A stretch of DNA of 64,000 bases, taken from contig NZ_JAPFGP010000002.1 in the NCBI RefSeq assembly GCF_026241155.1, positions 372,001 through 436,000 on the forward strand. The letters run 5' to 3'. A program made the translations under genes and the position numbers. This DNA is from Paucibacter sp. PLA-PC-4. GTDB lineage: Bacteria; Pseudomonadota; Gammaproteobacteria; Burkholderiales; Burkholderiaceae_C. Below the pieces are notes generated by a model. The model was not told the origin of the DNA. It saw only the letters and a program-made list of their open reading frames with translations, and did no database searches. Of this stretch, positions 16,343 through 24,542 are shown piece by piece (the stretch's first letter is position 1; every line of letters begins with the position of its first letter).

Positions 16343-17644
16343 ATGGATACCGCCCTAGTCATTTTTCTGATTCTGCTCAACGGCCTTTTCGCGATGTCGG
16401 AAATGGCGCTCACCGCCGCCCGCAAGGCCCGGCTGCAGGTGATGGTGGAAGGCGGGGAGTCCGGTGCCCAGGCGGCGATGGACCTGCATGAGAATCCGAC
16501 CAAATTCCTCTCCACGGTGCAGATCGGCATCACCTCGATCGGCGTGCTCAACGGCATCGTCGGCGAAGCGGCGTTCGCCGGCCCCCTGGCGCTGTGGCTG
16601 GGCTCGTTGGGCCTGGCCCAGCACATCGCGCAGTACACGGCCACCGGCTTGGTCGTCGTGATATTGACCGTGGCCACCATCATCTTCGGCGAGCTGGTGC
16701 CCAAGCGACTGGGCCAGATGTTTCCGGAGACGGTGGCCCGCCTGGTGGCGCCGCCGATGGACTTTCTGTCCCTGGTGGCACGCCCGCTGGTGGTGTTTCT
16801 GAGTTTTGCGACCAATGCGGTGCTGGGTCTGCTGGGCCTGCGTGGCAGGGCGCAGCGCGGCGTTACCGAAGAGGAGATCGCGGCCAGCCTTGAAGAGGGG
16901 CTGGACGCCGGCGTGATCGAGGAGCAGGAGCACCAGATGGTGCGCAATGTGTTCCGGCTCGATGAGCGCCAGGTCGGCTCGATGATGATTCCCCGTGCCG
17001 AGATCGCCTGGCTCAATATCCATGACGAGGCGCCTCAGGTGCTGGCGATTCTGCAAGCGCATGGCTATAGCCGCTACCCGGTCTGCCGCGAGGGTCTGAA
17101 CGATGTGATCGGGGTGGTCTCGGCTCAGACCCTGCTGCAGCGCGCGCTGTCGGGCCAGCCACTGAACTTGGGCGACGATCTGGAGGCGCCCATCTTTGTG
17201 CCCGAGACCTTGTCGGGCATGGAGCTGCTGGACCATTTTCGCGGCTCGGATGCACAGTTGGTCTTCGTCGTCGACGAGTACGGCGAGGTCCAGGGTGTGA
17301 TCTCGGTGCGTGATGTATTGGAAGCGATCGCGGGCGAGTTTTCGGCGCCCAGCGATGGCGACGCCTGGGCGGTGCAGCGCGAGGACGGGAGCTGGCTGAT
17401 GGACGGTCTGATTCCCAGTCCCGAGCTGAAGGACCGCCTGGACCTGAAGGAACTGCCCGAAGAGGATCGTGGGCGCTACAACACCCTGGCCGGCATGATC
17501 ATGCTGCTCTTGGGACGTTTGCCGCGCACGGCCGATGTGGTGGAGTGGAACGCCTGGAGATTCGAGGTCGTGGACCTCGACGGCAAGCGTGTGGACAAGG
17601 TGCTGGTCGAACGACTGGCTCAAGATGGAGATGATGAGAAATGA
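16343..17644 (+). CDS. CNNM/CorC (HlyC) family membrane protein with CBS pair
   Basis: The 433-residue protein has a DUF21 (CNNM) membrane domain with about four hydrophobic segments (residues 1-190), including the family blocks NGLFAMSEMAL and IIFGELVPKRLG. A CBS pair follows (about 205-330, with MIPRAEIAWL and FVVDEYGEVQGVISVRDVLEAI), then a CorC_HlyC domain (about 345-425). Homologues are linked to magnesium or cobalt efflux and membrane integrity. The frame is open further upstream with ATG 16307, which has a somewhat better purine-rich site; I chose 16343 because the membrane domain begins there. The stop overlaps the SapC gene start as ATGA. Confidence 0.85.
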   Translation: MDTALVIFLILLNGLFAMSEMALTAARKARLQVMVEGGESGAQAAMDLHENPTKFLSTVQIGITSIGVLNGIVGEAAFAGPLALWLGSLGLAQHIAQYTATGLVVVILTVATIIFGELVPKRLGQMFPETVARLVAPPMDFLSLVARPLVVFLSFATNAVLGLLGLRGRAQRGVTEEEIAASLEEGLDAGVIEEQEHQMVRNVFRLDERQVGSMMIPRAEIAWLNIHDEAPQVLAILQAHGYSRYPVCREGLNDVIGVVSAQTLLQRALSGQPLNLGDDLEAPIFVPETLSGMELLDHFRGSDAQLVFVVDEYGEVQGVISVRDVLEAIAGEFSAPSDGDAWAVQREDGSWLMDGLIPSPELKDRLDLKELPEEDRGRYNTLAGMIMLLLGRLPRTADVVEWNAWRFEVVDLDGKRVDKVLVERLAQDGDDEK

Positions 17645-18393
17645 GCAACCCCCCTCTGTACGGCTCGCTGGTGCCGCTGGACCGTGAACAGCACAAGAAC
17701 CTGCGCCTGCAGGCCGAACTGCCGACGCTCGAGCGCGTCGCCGGCCTGAACTCGCTGTTCCTAACGGCAGTCGAATTCGCCGACGCCTGCAAGGAGTTCC
17801 CTATTGTGTTCGTGCGCGTCGGCGAGAGCGCGCAGCAGCCGGCTGAAGGCGCCAAACCCGCGGTGGCCCCGCTGGCCGTTTTCGGCCTGAAGCCCGGCAG
17901 CAATCTGTTCTTGAAGGATGGCAAGTGGACCGGCAACTACCTGCCCGCCTATCTGCGCCGCTACCCCTTCGCGATGGCCCGCATCAACAACAGTGACGAC
18001 ATCGCCGTCTGCTTTGACGAGCAGTGGAAGGGCTTCTCGCAGACCGAGGGTCAGCTGCTGTTCGCCGCCGACGGTCAGCCTACCGAGTTCACCGTCAATG
18101 CGAAGAACTTCCTCGAGAGCTTCGAGCGCGAAGCCGAGCGCACCCGCATGGTCTGCGCCCAGTTGCAGGAGTTCGACCTGCTGCAGGACATGCGCTTCGA
18201 GGCCACGCTGCCCAATGGCGAAAAGATCGATGTCGACGGCTTCCTGGCCATCAACGAAGACAAGCTCGCGCAGCTGGAGGACGAGAAGGTGTTGCAGCTG
18301 CACCGCAGCGGCTTGCTGGGTCTGATCGAGATGCACCGTGTCTCGATGGGCAATATGAGCCGTCTGGCACAGGCGCACAGCGCCGCCGCCTGA
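17641..18393 (+). CDS. SapC family protein
   Basis: This 250-residue protein matches the SapC family (named from S-layer gene clusters). It has the N-terminal block MSNPPLYGSLVPLDREQHKNL, then LFLTAVEFADACKEFPIVFV and YLPAYLRRYPFAMARI, which are characteristic. The family's biochemical function is not established. Its start overlaps the CNNM gene's stop by four bases, so the two are translationally coupled. It has no signal peptide. A strong hairpin follows. Confidence 0.85.
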   Translation: MSNPPLYGSLVPLDREQHKNLRLQAELPTLERVAGLNSLFLTAVEFADACKEFPIVFVRVGESAQQPAEGAKPAVAPLAVFGLKPGSNLFLKDGKWTGNYLPAYLRRYPFAMARINNSDDIAVCFDEQWKGFSQTEGQLLFAADGQPTEFTVNAKNFLESFEREAERTRMVCAQLQEFDLLQDMRFEATLPNGEKIDVDGFLAINEDKLAQLEDEKVLQLHRSGLLGLIEMHRVSMGNMSRLAQAHSAAA

Positions 18394-18407
18394 GTCCGCA
18401 GACGACG

Positions 18408-18438
18408 CCGGGGCAAACCCGCTGCGGGTAAGCCCCGG
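18408..18438. terminator. Hairpin after the SapC gene
   Basis: CCGGGGC (18408-18414) pairs with GCCCCGG (18432-18438), and inside it ACCCG (18417-18421) pairs with CGGGT (18425-18429). The compound stem is strong but lacks a T-tract. It separates the SapC gene from pcaB. Confidence 0.5.
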
Positions 18439-18494
18439 GCTCGCAGTCCTGCCAGCCCTCGTTAGCATCGCTGCAAAGATCCTCAGGATGGGTG

Positions 18495-19877
18495 ATGTCA
18501 GTGCTGGTATTCGAGGGTTTTTTGTCCACGCCGCAGATGCTGGCGCTCTTCGACGAGAGCGCTATCGTGCAGGCCATGATGGACTTCGAGGCGGCGCTGG
18601 CGCGTGCCGAGGCCAAGGCCGGCGTGATCCCGCAGTCGGCCGCTCAGGCGATTGCCAGCCTGTGCCGGGCCGAGCTCTACGATGTTGCCGGTTTGGTTGC
18701 GGCCAGCGGCCGTGCCGGTAGCCTGGCGATCCCCTTGGTCAAGAAGCTCACCGAGACGGTGGCCTTGTTCGACCCCGCCGCCGCCGGCTATGTGCACTGG
18801 GGTAGCACCAGCCAAGACGTGATCGACACGGCGATGGTCTTGCAGACCCGCCGCGCGCTGCGCCTGATCGACGACGACTTGCTGAGCCTGTGCGGCCATT
18901 TGCTGGACCAGGCCGAGGCCGCCGATGCCACGCCGATGCTGGCCCGCACGCTGATGCAGCCGGCCCTGGTCAGCAGCCTGCGCTGCAAGCTGCTGAACTG
19001 GTTGATGCCGCTGCTGCGTTCGGCCCAGGCCTTGCGCGCCCAGGCCGACGAGGCCTTGCTGCTGCAGCTGGGCGGGGCCGCCGGCACGCTCGCCTCGCTG
19101 GGCGACAAGGCCGACGCGGTCGCCAGCCAGGTCGCGGCTGAGCTGCGCCTGCGCCTGCCGGATCAGAGTTGGCATACCCAGCGCGACCGCTGGGTGCGCC
19201 TTGGTGCCGAGCTGGGCGTGATGTGCGGCTCGCTGGGCAAGCTGGCGCGCGATCTGTCGCTGCTGGCCCAGGCCGAGGTCGGCGAGATGACGGAGGGCGC
19301 CGCCGGTGGGTCCAGCGCCATGCCGCACAAGCGCAACCCGGTCGCCTGCATGCAGGCGCTGGCGGCGGCCCAGCGCGCGCCGCAGCGGGTCGCGGCGCTG
19401 CTGGCTTGCATGGGCCAGGAACATGAGCGCGGCCTGGGCGGCTGGCAGGCCGAGCTGGCCGAGTGGACCGGCCTGCTGCTGAGCAGCCATGGCGCGCTGC
19501 AGGCGCTCGCCGGGGCGTTGGCGGGGCTGCGCATCGAGCCCGAGCGCATGCGGGCGAATATCGAGCGTCTCGATGATCTGGTCGCCGCAGAGGGCCTGGC
19601 CCTGCTCCTGGCGCGGGTCTGCGGCAAGGCGCGCGCGCATCAACTGGTCGAGGGCTTGTCTCAGCAAGTCGCGGCCCAGGGCCGGCCCTTGCGGGCGTTG
19701 GCCCAGGGCTTGTGGCAGGGCGATGCCGAATTTTCGCGCGGCATCAGCGCAGACGAGCTCGATGCGGTGTTCGATGTGCAGGCCGTCGCCCGCCATGCCG
19801 ACGCCCGCGTGCACAAGGTGCTGCTGACAGCACGCTCACAATGGCAGTCCCTGATGGACCAACCGCTGGCACCATGA
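18495..19877 (+). CDS. pcaB: 3-carboxy-cis,cis-muconate cycloisomerase
   Basis: The 460-residue protein belongs to the fumarase/aspartase superfamily and cyclises 3-carboxy-cis,cis-muconate to 4-carboxymuconolactone in the protocatechuate branch of the beta-ketoadipate pathway. Superfamily blocks are visible: VHWGSTSQDVIDTAM (substrate-binding region) and the signature GGSSAMPHKRNPVACMQAL. ATG 18495 follows AGGATGGGTG; an in-frame GTG at 18492 is the alternative. Its stop overlaps the start of the pcaC-pcaD fusion as ATGA. The ring-cleavage dioxygenase genes (pcaHG) are not in this window. Confidence 0.92.
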   Translation: MSVLVFEGFLSTPQMLALFDESAIVQAMMDFEAALARAEAKAGVIPQSAAQAIASLCRAELYDVAGLVAASGRAGSLAIPLVKKLTETVALFDPAAAGYVHWGSTSQDVIDTAMVLQTRRALRLIDDDLLSLCGHLLDQAEAADATPMLARTLMQPALVSSLRCKLLNWLMPLLRSAQALRAQADEALLLQLGGAAGTLASLGDKADAVASQVAAELRLRLPDQSWHTQRDRWVRLGAELGVMCGSLGKLARDLSLLAQAEVGEMTEGAAGGSSAMPHKRNPVACMQALAAAQRAPQRVAALLACMGQEHERGLGGWQAELAEWTGLLLSSHGALQALAGALAGLRIEPERMRANIERLDDLVAAEGLALLLARVCGKARAHQLVEGLSQQVAAQGRPLRALAQGLWQGDAEFSRGISADELDAVFDVQAVARHADARVHKVLLTARSQWQSLMDQPLAP

Positions 19878-21121
19878 CCGATTCCCCCGATTCCCCCGAC
19901 CAACGCGACGACGATTTCGACCGCGGCCTTGTCAACCGTCGTCAGGTCCTGGGTGAGGACTGGGTGCGGCGCTCGACCGCCGGCGCCACCGCCTTCAACG
20001 CCGACTTCCAGGAGTTCATCACCCGCTACGCCTGGCATGAGATCTGGGGCCGGACGGGCCTGGACAAGCCGACCCGGCGCCTCTTGGTGCTGGGCATGAC
20101 GATGGGCCTGGCGCGCTGGGAGGAGTTCGAGCTGCACTGCCGCGCGGCCGTTCGTGCCAGCAAAACCGGGGGCGGCGTGAGCTTGACGATGATCCAGGAG
20201 ACCCTGCTGCAGGGCGCAATCTACTGCGGCGTGCCGGCCGCCAACACCGCCTTCAAGATCACCAGCGAGATCCTTAAGGCCGAGGGCCTCGGGCCGCTGC
20301 CGGCGCCGCTCACCCGCGCGCTGCGCCCGCGCGCGCAGCACACCTTCAGCCAGCCGCAGCTGCATCTGCTGCTACAGGGTGAGGGCAGCGGTGTGCCCAT
20401 CGTGTTCGCCCACGCGCTGGGTCTGGACGCCCATCTCTGGGACGGCCTGGCCGCCGCGCTCGGCGGGCAACACCCGACCTTGCGCTATGACCAGCGCGGC
20501 CATGGCGAGTCCGCGCGGCCCGCCGGCCCCTACAGCCTGGACGAGCTGGTCGACGATGCCGCGCGGCTGATCCGCGAATGGGGTCGCGGGCCGGTCTGCT
20601 TTGTCGGCCTCTCGCTGGGTGGCATGGTAGGGCAGGGTCTGGCCCTGAAGCATCCCGAGCTGCTGCGCGGCCTGGTGCTGGCGCACACGACGGCGCAGTA
20701 TCCCGAGGCCGCGCGCGCGGCATGGGCCCAGCGCATCGCGGCGGTCGAGGCCGGCGGCATGGCGGCGGTTGCCGGCATGGTCACCGAGCGCTACTTGCAT
20801 GCCGATTTCCGCGCCGCCGAGCCCGAGGCCGCTGCCTTCTTGCACGGCCGTTTGCTGGCCCAGGATCCGGCCGCCTACATCGCCGCCTGTCAGGCGGTGC
20901 GCAGGGTCGACTATCTGGGGGCTTTGAGCGGCGTGCGCTGCCCGACCCTGGTGATCGCCGGTGCGCTGGACCAGGGCGCGACGCCGGCGATGGCCGAGGC
21001 CATCGCGCAGCGCATCCCGGGCGCGCGGCTGGAAGTACTGGCAGGTGCTTCGCACCTGAGCCCGCTCGAGCAGCCCGAGGCCTTGCTGGGCCTGCTCGGG
21101 TCATTTGCCGCCGGGCTTTGA
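19874..21121 (+). CDS. Fused 4-carboxymuconolactone decarboxylase / 3-oxoadipate enol-lactonase
   Basis: The 415-residue protein joins two consecutive enzymes of the protocatechuate pathway. Residues about 15-135 are a PcaC-type decarboxylase (RRLLVLGMTMGLARWEEFEL, HCRAAVRA, IYCGVPAANTAF). Residues about 160-415 are a PcaD-type alpha/beta hydrolase, with RYDQRGHGES, the nucleophile elbow GLSLGG (Ser247), a later Asp in AGALDQGATP and His in GASHLSPLE. The order is decarboxylase first, matching the reaction order. As I recall, the merged PcaL of Rhodococcus and Streptomyces has the hydrolase first. Translation is coupled to pcaB by an ATGA overlap. Confidence 0.88.
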   Translation: MTDSPDSPDQRDDDFDRGLVNRRQVLGEDWVRRSTAGATAFNADFQEFITRYAWHEIWGRTGLDKPTRRLLVLGMTMGLARWEEFELHCRAAVRASKTGGGVSLTMIQETLLQGAIYCGVPAANTAFKITSEILKAEGLGPLPAPLTRALRPRAQHTFSQPQLHLLLQGEGSGVPIVFAHALGLDAHLWDGLAAALGGQHPTLRYDQRGHGESARPAGPYSLDELVDDAARLIREWGRGPVCFVGLSLGGMVGQGLALKHPELLRGLVLAHTTAQYPEAARAAWAQRIAAVEAGGMAAVAGMVTERYLHADFRAAEPEAAAFLHGRLLAQDPAAYIAACQAVRRVDYLGALSGVRCPTLVIAGALDQGATPAMAEAIAQRIPGARLEVLAGASHLSPLEQPEALLGLLGSFAAGL

Positions 21122-21273
21122 GTTGCCCCCCCTGGAATCGGGGTTTCCCCCTTGAGTGGGGCTTGCAGTTGTAAGTTTCTTGTGTCAATTGTTTGGGTGA
21201 CATGTCTTGCCACGATTTCGGTACTTCCTCACGCTAGACTCCGCCGCAGCGCGTTGGAACAGCAAAGGATGTC

Positions 21274-22062
21274 ATGCAGCAAGACGGTTTTGCCATGGGT
21301 ACACAAGAGGGCCTGCAGCAGTTGGTGGGACTGCAAGCACTGAGGTCCGGAGCTCATGGTGGTAGTTTTGCCATGTTCAGGGAACGCGCTACTCACCCCC
21401 ATGTCAATGGCTTTGCCATTCATGCGGCGCATTCGAGCCATCACCGTGCGCTGGCTGGCCAACTGGTCCAGCAGCGCTATGCGGAGCGCGGCTATCGCGT
21501 CCATCAGGCGATGGGCGCGTCGCATGCGACACCGGAGTTGCTGACCCTGAGCGCGACCTCGCCCGAGGGCACGCTGGGCACTCTGGGCATACGCTATGAC
21601 TCCGCACGCGGTCTGAATGCCGATGCGGTGTTCGAGCAGGAAATGAATGCCTTGCGTAGCCAGGGGCGAATCCTGTGCGAATTCACCCAGCTGGCTCTTG
21701 ACGCGCAGGCCGCTTCCAAGCGCGTGCTGGCCGCCTTGTTTCACAGCGCCTACCTGCATGCCTCGCACCTGCGCGGCGCGGAGTTGCTGGTGATCGAGGT
21801 CAACCCGCGTCATGTGGCTTATTACCGCCGCATGCTGGGTTTCAAGGTTTGCAGCGAGGCCCGGCTGAACCCACGAGTGCATGCGCCGGCCGTGCTGATG
21901 GTGCTGGAGTTCTCCCACATCGCACAGCAGATCGCCCGCTACGGCGGCCAGCCGGCGCTGGCCACGGTGGCTCGCACCCTCTACCCCTACGCCTTCGATC
22001 CGGTCAAGGCGGCCGAGGTGTTGGCGAGCCTGCGCGACGAGGCTCAGCCGCAGATCTGCTGA
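21274..22062 (+). CDS. GNAT-fold long-chain N-acyl amino acid synthase-like (FeeM family)
   Basis: The 262-residue protein resembles FeeM-type N-acyl amino acid synthases, which condense acyl-ACP with an amino acid and share a fold with LuxI-type autoinducer synthases. Visible blocks are FAIHAAHSSHHRALAGQLVQ, the acidic core LNADAVFEQEMNALR, CEFTQLALDA and VIEVNPRHVAYYRRMLGF, the last being the GNAT-like acyl-carrier part. AAAGGA lies just upstream of ATG 21274. The family call rests on my recall of betaproteobacterial members; a general GNAT enzyme is the alternative. It overlaps the convergent nucleotidyltransferase gene by 19 bases. Confidence 0.6.
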   Translation: MQQDGFAMGTQEGLQQLVGLQALRSGAHGGSFAMFRERATHPHVNGFAIHAAHSSHHRALAGQLVQQRYAERGYRVHQAMGASHATPELLTLSATSPEGTLGTLGIRYDSARGLNADAVFEQEMNALRSQGRILCEFTQLALDAQAASKRVLAALFHSAYLHASHLRGAELLVIEVNPRHVAYYRRMLGFKVCSEARLNPRVHAPAVLMVLEFSHIAQQIARYGGQPALATVARTLYPYAFDPVKAAEVLASLRDEAQPQIC

Positions 22063-22640
22063 GAAGGCTCGGCCGGGATGACGGTCACATCCGGCCAGCG
22101 TTGCGCGTAGCGCTTTTGCGCGACACGCTGGCGGTAGGTTTGAATGCTGACCCGCCGCGGGTTGCGCCTGACCACCATGCCGAACAGGTCGTCCAGACCA
22201 AGCGGTGCGATCACCGTCAGGCCCTCATCGGCCTCCAGTCGCACGCCTACCGCCGTCGCATACTCGGGCCACGAGGCCACCGCGTCCTCCAGTGAGGCCA
22301 GCGGCCCTACTGCATGGCCGAACACCGATTCGAACCAATGGTGCACGCCGGCTTGGTTGGTGACTTCCCAGGGAATGCCCGGCAGGGCCTGCTGCAAGCG
22401 AGCCTGCAGCGCCGCGTCGCGGGCCGGGGAAGTGTTCTGCTCATCGAAGAACACCAGATCCAGATCGGCCAATGGGGAGGGCTCCGTGTGGCCGTGCAAG
22501 GCATCCCAGACCAGGTTGCGCAGTACCCCGGCGCCGATGCACCAGGGCGGCAGTTCGAGCGAGCGCGCAGCACGCAGCGCGGTCATCAGCCAGGGGCTTG
22601 CACGCACCAGCGCACGCAGGGCCTCCTCATGCGTGCTCAT
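22044..22640 (-). CDS. Nucleotidyltransferase family protein (DUF925 type)
   Basis: The 198-residue protein has the DUF925/NTP_transf_6 plan: PPWCIGAGVLRNLVWDALHG followed by the acidic LADLDLVFFDEQN. The two Asp residues of DLDLVF are the likely metal ligands of the polymerase-beta-type fold. The C-terminal half, LGLDDLFGMVVRRNPRRVSIQTYRQRVAQKRYAQRWPDV, is typical of the family. The biological role is unknown. Its start overlaps the IclR gene stop by one base (TGATG), suggesting coupled translation. Confidence 0.8.
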   Translation of the reverse strand: MSTHEEALRALVRASPWLMTALRAARSLELPPWCIGAGVLRNLVWDALHGHTEPSPLADLDLVFFDEQNTSPARDAALQARLQQALPGIPWEVTNQAGVHHWFESVFGHAVGPLASLEDAVASWPEYATAVGVRLEADEGLTVIAPLGLDDLFGMVVRRNPRRVSIQTYRQRVAQKRYAQRWPDVTVIPAEPSQQICG

Positions 22641-23431
22641 CAGGCCGCCACGGCGCGCCAGCCAAGCTGACGCGACAACTCCAGCCCGACCCGTTTAAGT
22701 GTCTGTGCCAGTGCGCCATCCAGCCGCAAGTCGAAGCTGCCGCTGGGACCGATGGCGGTCAGGCTCAGGACCATGCGACCCTGGTCATCGAATACCGGCG
22801 CGGCCAGCGCGCTGACGCCGGCGACGACGCCGTCATGCGAGTGGGCGATGCCCAGCAGCCGCGCCTGCGCCAGATGGTCGTCCAGCGCGGCATCGAAGAC
22901 GATGGCCGGGTCGGCTGACAGCACCTGCTCGCGCGGTAGATGGGCGGCGAACAGCCGGCCCGAGGCGGTACCGGCCAGGCTCATCACCGTGCCGTGGCGC
23001 ATGCTGATATGAACTGGACTTGAGGCCTCGGCGACCCGCACAATGGTGGGCCCCCGATTGCCCCAGACGGCGATCGCCACCGTGTGACCCAGCAGCAGAG
23101 CCAGCTCCTCGATGCGCGGCGTCGCCAGACGCACCGGGTCGTACTGCTGCAGGCTGATCAGGCCCAGTTGCAAGGCCAACGGGCCCAGACCGTATCGGCC
23201 GCTGCCTGCCTCCTGCTCAACCAAGCCCAGCTTGATGAAACTGACCAAATAGGGATGTGCCTTGGCCGGGGGCATCTCGGCCTGGCGGGCCAGATCCTTC
23301 AGCGCCAGCGGCCGTCCATGATGAGCCAGCGCGATCAGCAACTGGCCGCCGACCTCCACGCTCTGGATGCCGCGTGGGCCGCGTTCGGTCGGGTTCGTCT
23401 CTGCGGTGCTGGGCTTCACTAGGGTTTCCAC
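22640..23431 (-). CDS. IclR family transcriptional regulator
   Basis: The 263-residue protein has an N-terminal winged helix (about 20-85: IQSVEVGGQLLIALA, LALKDLARQAEMPPAKAHPYLVSFIKLGLVEQ) and a C-terminal IclR effector domain (VRVAEASSPVHISMRHG, HDGVVAGVSALAAPVFDDQG). The start is GTG at 23431, with no earlier ATG. It is divergent from the homogentisate-type aromatic operon, so it is probably its regulator, in the manner of HmgR or PcaU/PobR. A perfect 10-bp inverted repeat lies in the shared intergenic region. The ligand is unknown; homogentisate or its precursor is a guess. Confidence 0.88.
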   Translation of the reverse strand: METLVKPSTAETNPTERGPRGIQSVEVGGQLLIALAHHGRPLALKDLARQAEMPPAKAHPYLVSFIKLGLVEQEAGSGRYGLGPLALQLGLISLQQYDPVRLATPRIEELALLLGHTVAIAVWGNRGPTIVRVAEASSPVHISMRHGTVMSLAGTASGRLFAAHLPREQVLSADPAIVFDAALDDHLAQARLLGIAHSHDGVVAGVSALAAPVFDDQGRMVLSLTAIGPSGSFDLRLDGALAQTLKRVGLELSRQLGWRAVAA

Positions 23432-23497
23432 CTAAAACAATCAATTAGACATTAACAAACGCGATGACTAAGATCAAGCTGTTGATTCGTTATAGGC

Positions 23498-23527
23498 GAA
23501 TGAATTTGTCAAAGGTTAAATTCATTC
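23498..23527. promoter_or_regulatory. Inverted repeat, candidate IclR-regulator operator
   Basis: GAATGAATTT (23498-23507) and its exact inverse AAATTCATTC (23518-23527) are separated by 10 bases. Two 10-bp palindromic arms at 10-bp spacing is the geometry described for PcaU and PobR, IclR-family regulators of aromatic catabolism. The site lies 37 bases before the first gene of the operon, in an AT-rich intergenic region. Confidence 0.6.
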
Positions 23528-23563
23528 CTGACCTGCCAGCCACCCGAACCGAGCCGTCGCCAC

Positions 23564-24529
23564 ATGAACACCAAAACTTTTGCGTCCCACGCCGATCTGG
23601 AGGTCAAGAAGGTCAGCTTCGACAAGCTGTCCGACCATGCCTGGGCCTACACGGCAGAGGGCGATCCGAACACTGGCATCGTGATCGGCGATGACGCGGT
23701 GATGGTGATCGACACCCAGGCCACACCGGTGATGGCCCAGGACGTGATTCGCCGCATCCGCGAGGTCACGGACAAGCCGATCAAGTATGTGCTCTTGAGC
23801 CACTACCACGCGGTGCGCGTGCTGGGTGCCAGCGCCTATCAGCCCGAGCACATCATCGCCAGCCAGGACACGTATGACCTGATCGTCGAGCGCGGCGAGC
23901 AGGACAAGGCCAGCGAGATCGGCCGCTTTCCGCGGCTGTTCCAGGCAGTCGAGTCGGTGCCGCCGGGCATGACCTGGCCCACGATCACCTTCACCGGCAA
24001 GATGACGATGTTCCTCGGCAAGCTGGAGGTGCAGATCCTGCAACTGGGCCGTGGCCACACCAAGGGCGACACGGTGGTCTGGCTGCCGCAGGACAGGGTC
24101 TTGTTCTCCGGTGATCTGGTCGAGTTCGACGCCACACCCTATGCCGGCGACGCCTACTTCAAGGACTGGCCGCAGACCCTGGACAATATTGCCGCGCTCA
24201 AGCCCGAGAAGCTGGTGCCCGGACGCGGACGGGCGCTGCAGAACCCTTCCGAGGTGGCGGCCGGCCTTTGCGGCACGCGCGCTTTTGTCTCGGAACTGTA
24301 CGAGAGCGTCAAGGCCGGGGCCAGCGCCGGCCTTGACCTGAAGACGGTGTACCGCGAAACCTATGAGCGTCTGGCACCGAAGTACGGTCAGTGGGTGATC
24401 TTTGCCCACTGCATGCCTTTCGATGTGACCCGTGCCTACGACGAGGCCACCCAGTACCCCGACCCGCGCATCTGGACTGCCGAGCGTGACATCGCGATGT
24501 GGCAGGCGCTGGAAGACATCAAGGCCTGA
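23564..24529 (+). CDS. MBL-fold metallo-hydrolase with degenerate metal site
   Basis: The 321-residue protein has the metallo-beta-lactamase fold: DTQATPVMAQDVIRRIREV, then SHYHAVR at the position of HxHxDH, GHTKGDTVVWLP and FSGDLVEF. His80, His82, His165 and Asp184 are kept. The Asp and second His of HxHxDH are Val84 and Arg85, and the usual distal His is replaced in PGRGRAL (Arg221). It may bind a single metal or be non-canonical. It is the first gene of the operon that ends with hmgA and fahA, so a role in handling an aromatic or acyl intermediate is likely, but the substrate is unknown. Confidence 0.82.
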   Translation: MNTKTFASHADLEVKKVSFDKLSDHAWAYTAEGDPNTGIVIGDDAVMVIDTQATPVMAQDVIRRIREVTDKPIKYVLLSHYHAVRVLGASAYQPEHIIASQDTYDLIVERGEQDKASEIGRFPRLFQAVESVPPGMTWPTITFTGKMTMFLGKLEVQILQLGRGHTKGDTVVWLPQDRVLFSGDLVEFDATPYAGDAYFKDWPQTLDNIAALKPEKLVPGRGRALQNPSEVAAGLCGTRAFVSELYESVKAGASAGLDLKTVYRETYERLAPKYGQWVIFAHCMPFDVTRAYDEATQYPDPRIWTAERDIAMWQALEDIKA

Positions 24530-24542
24530 GAAAGAGCTTGCC

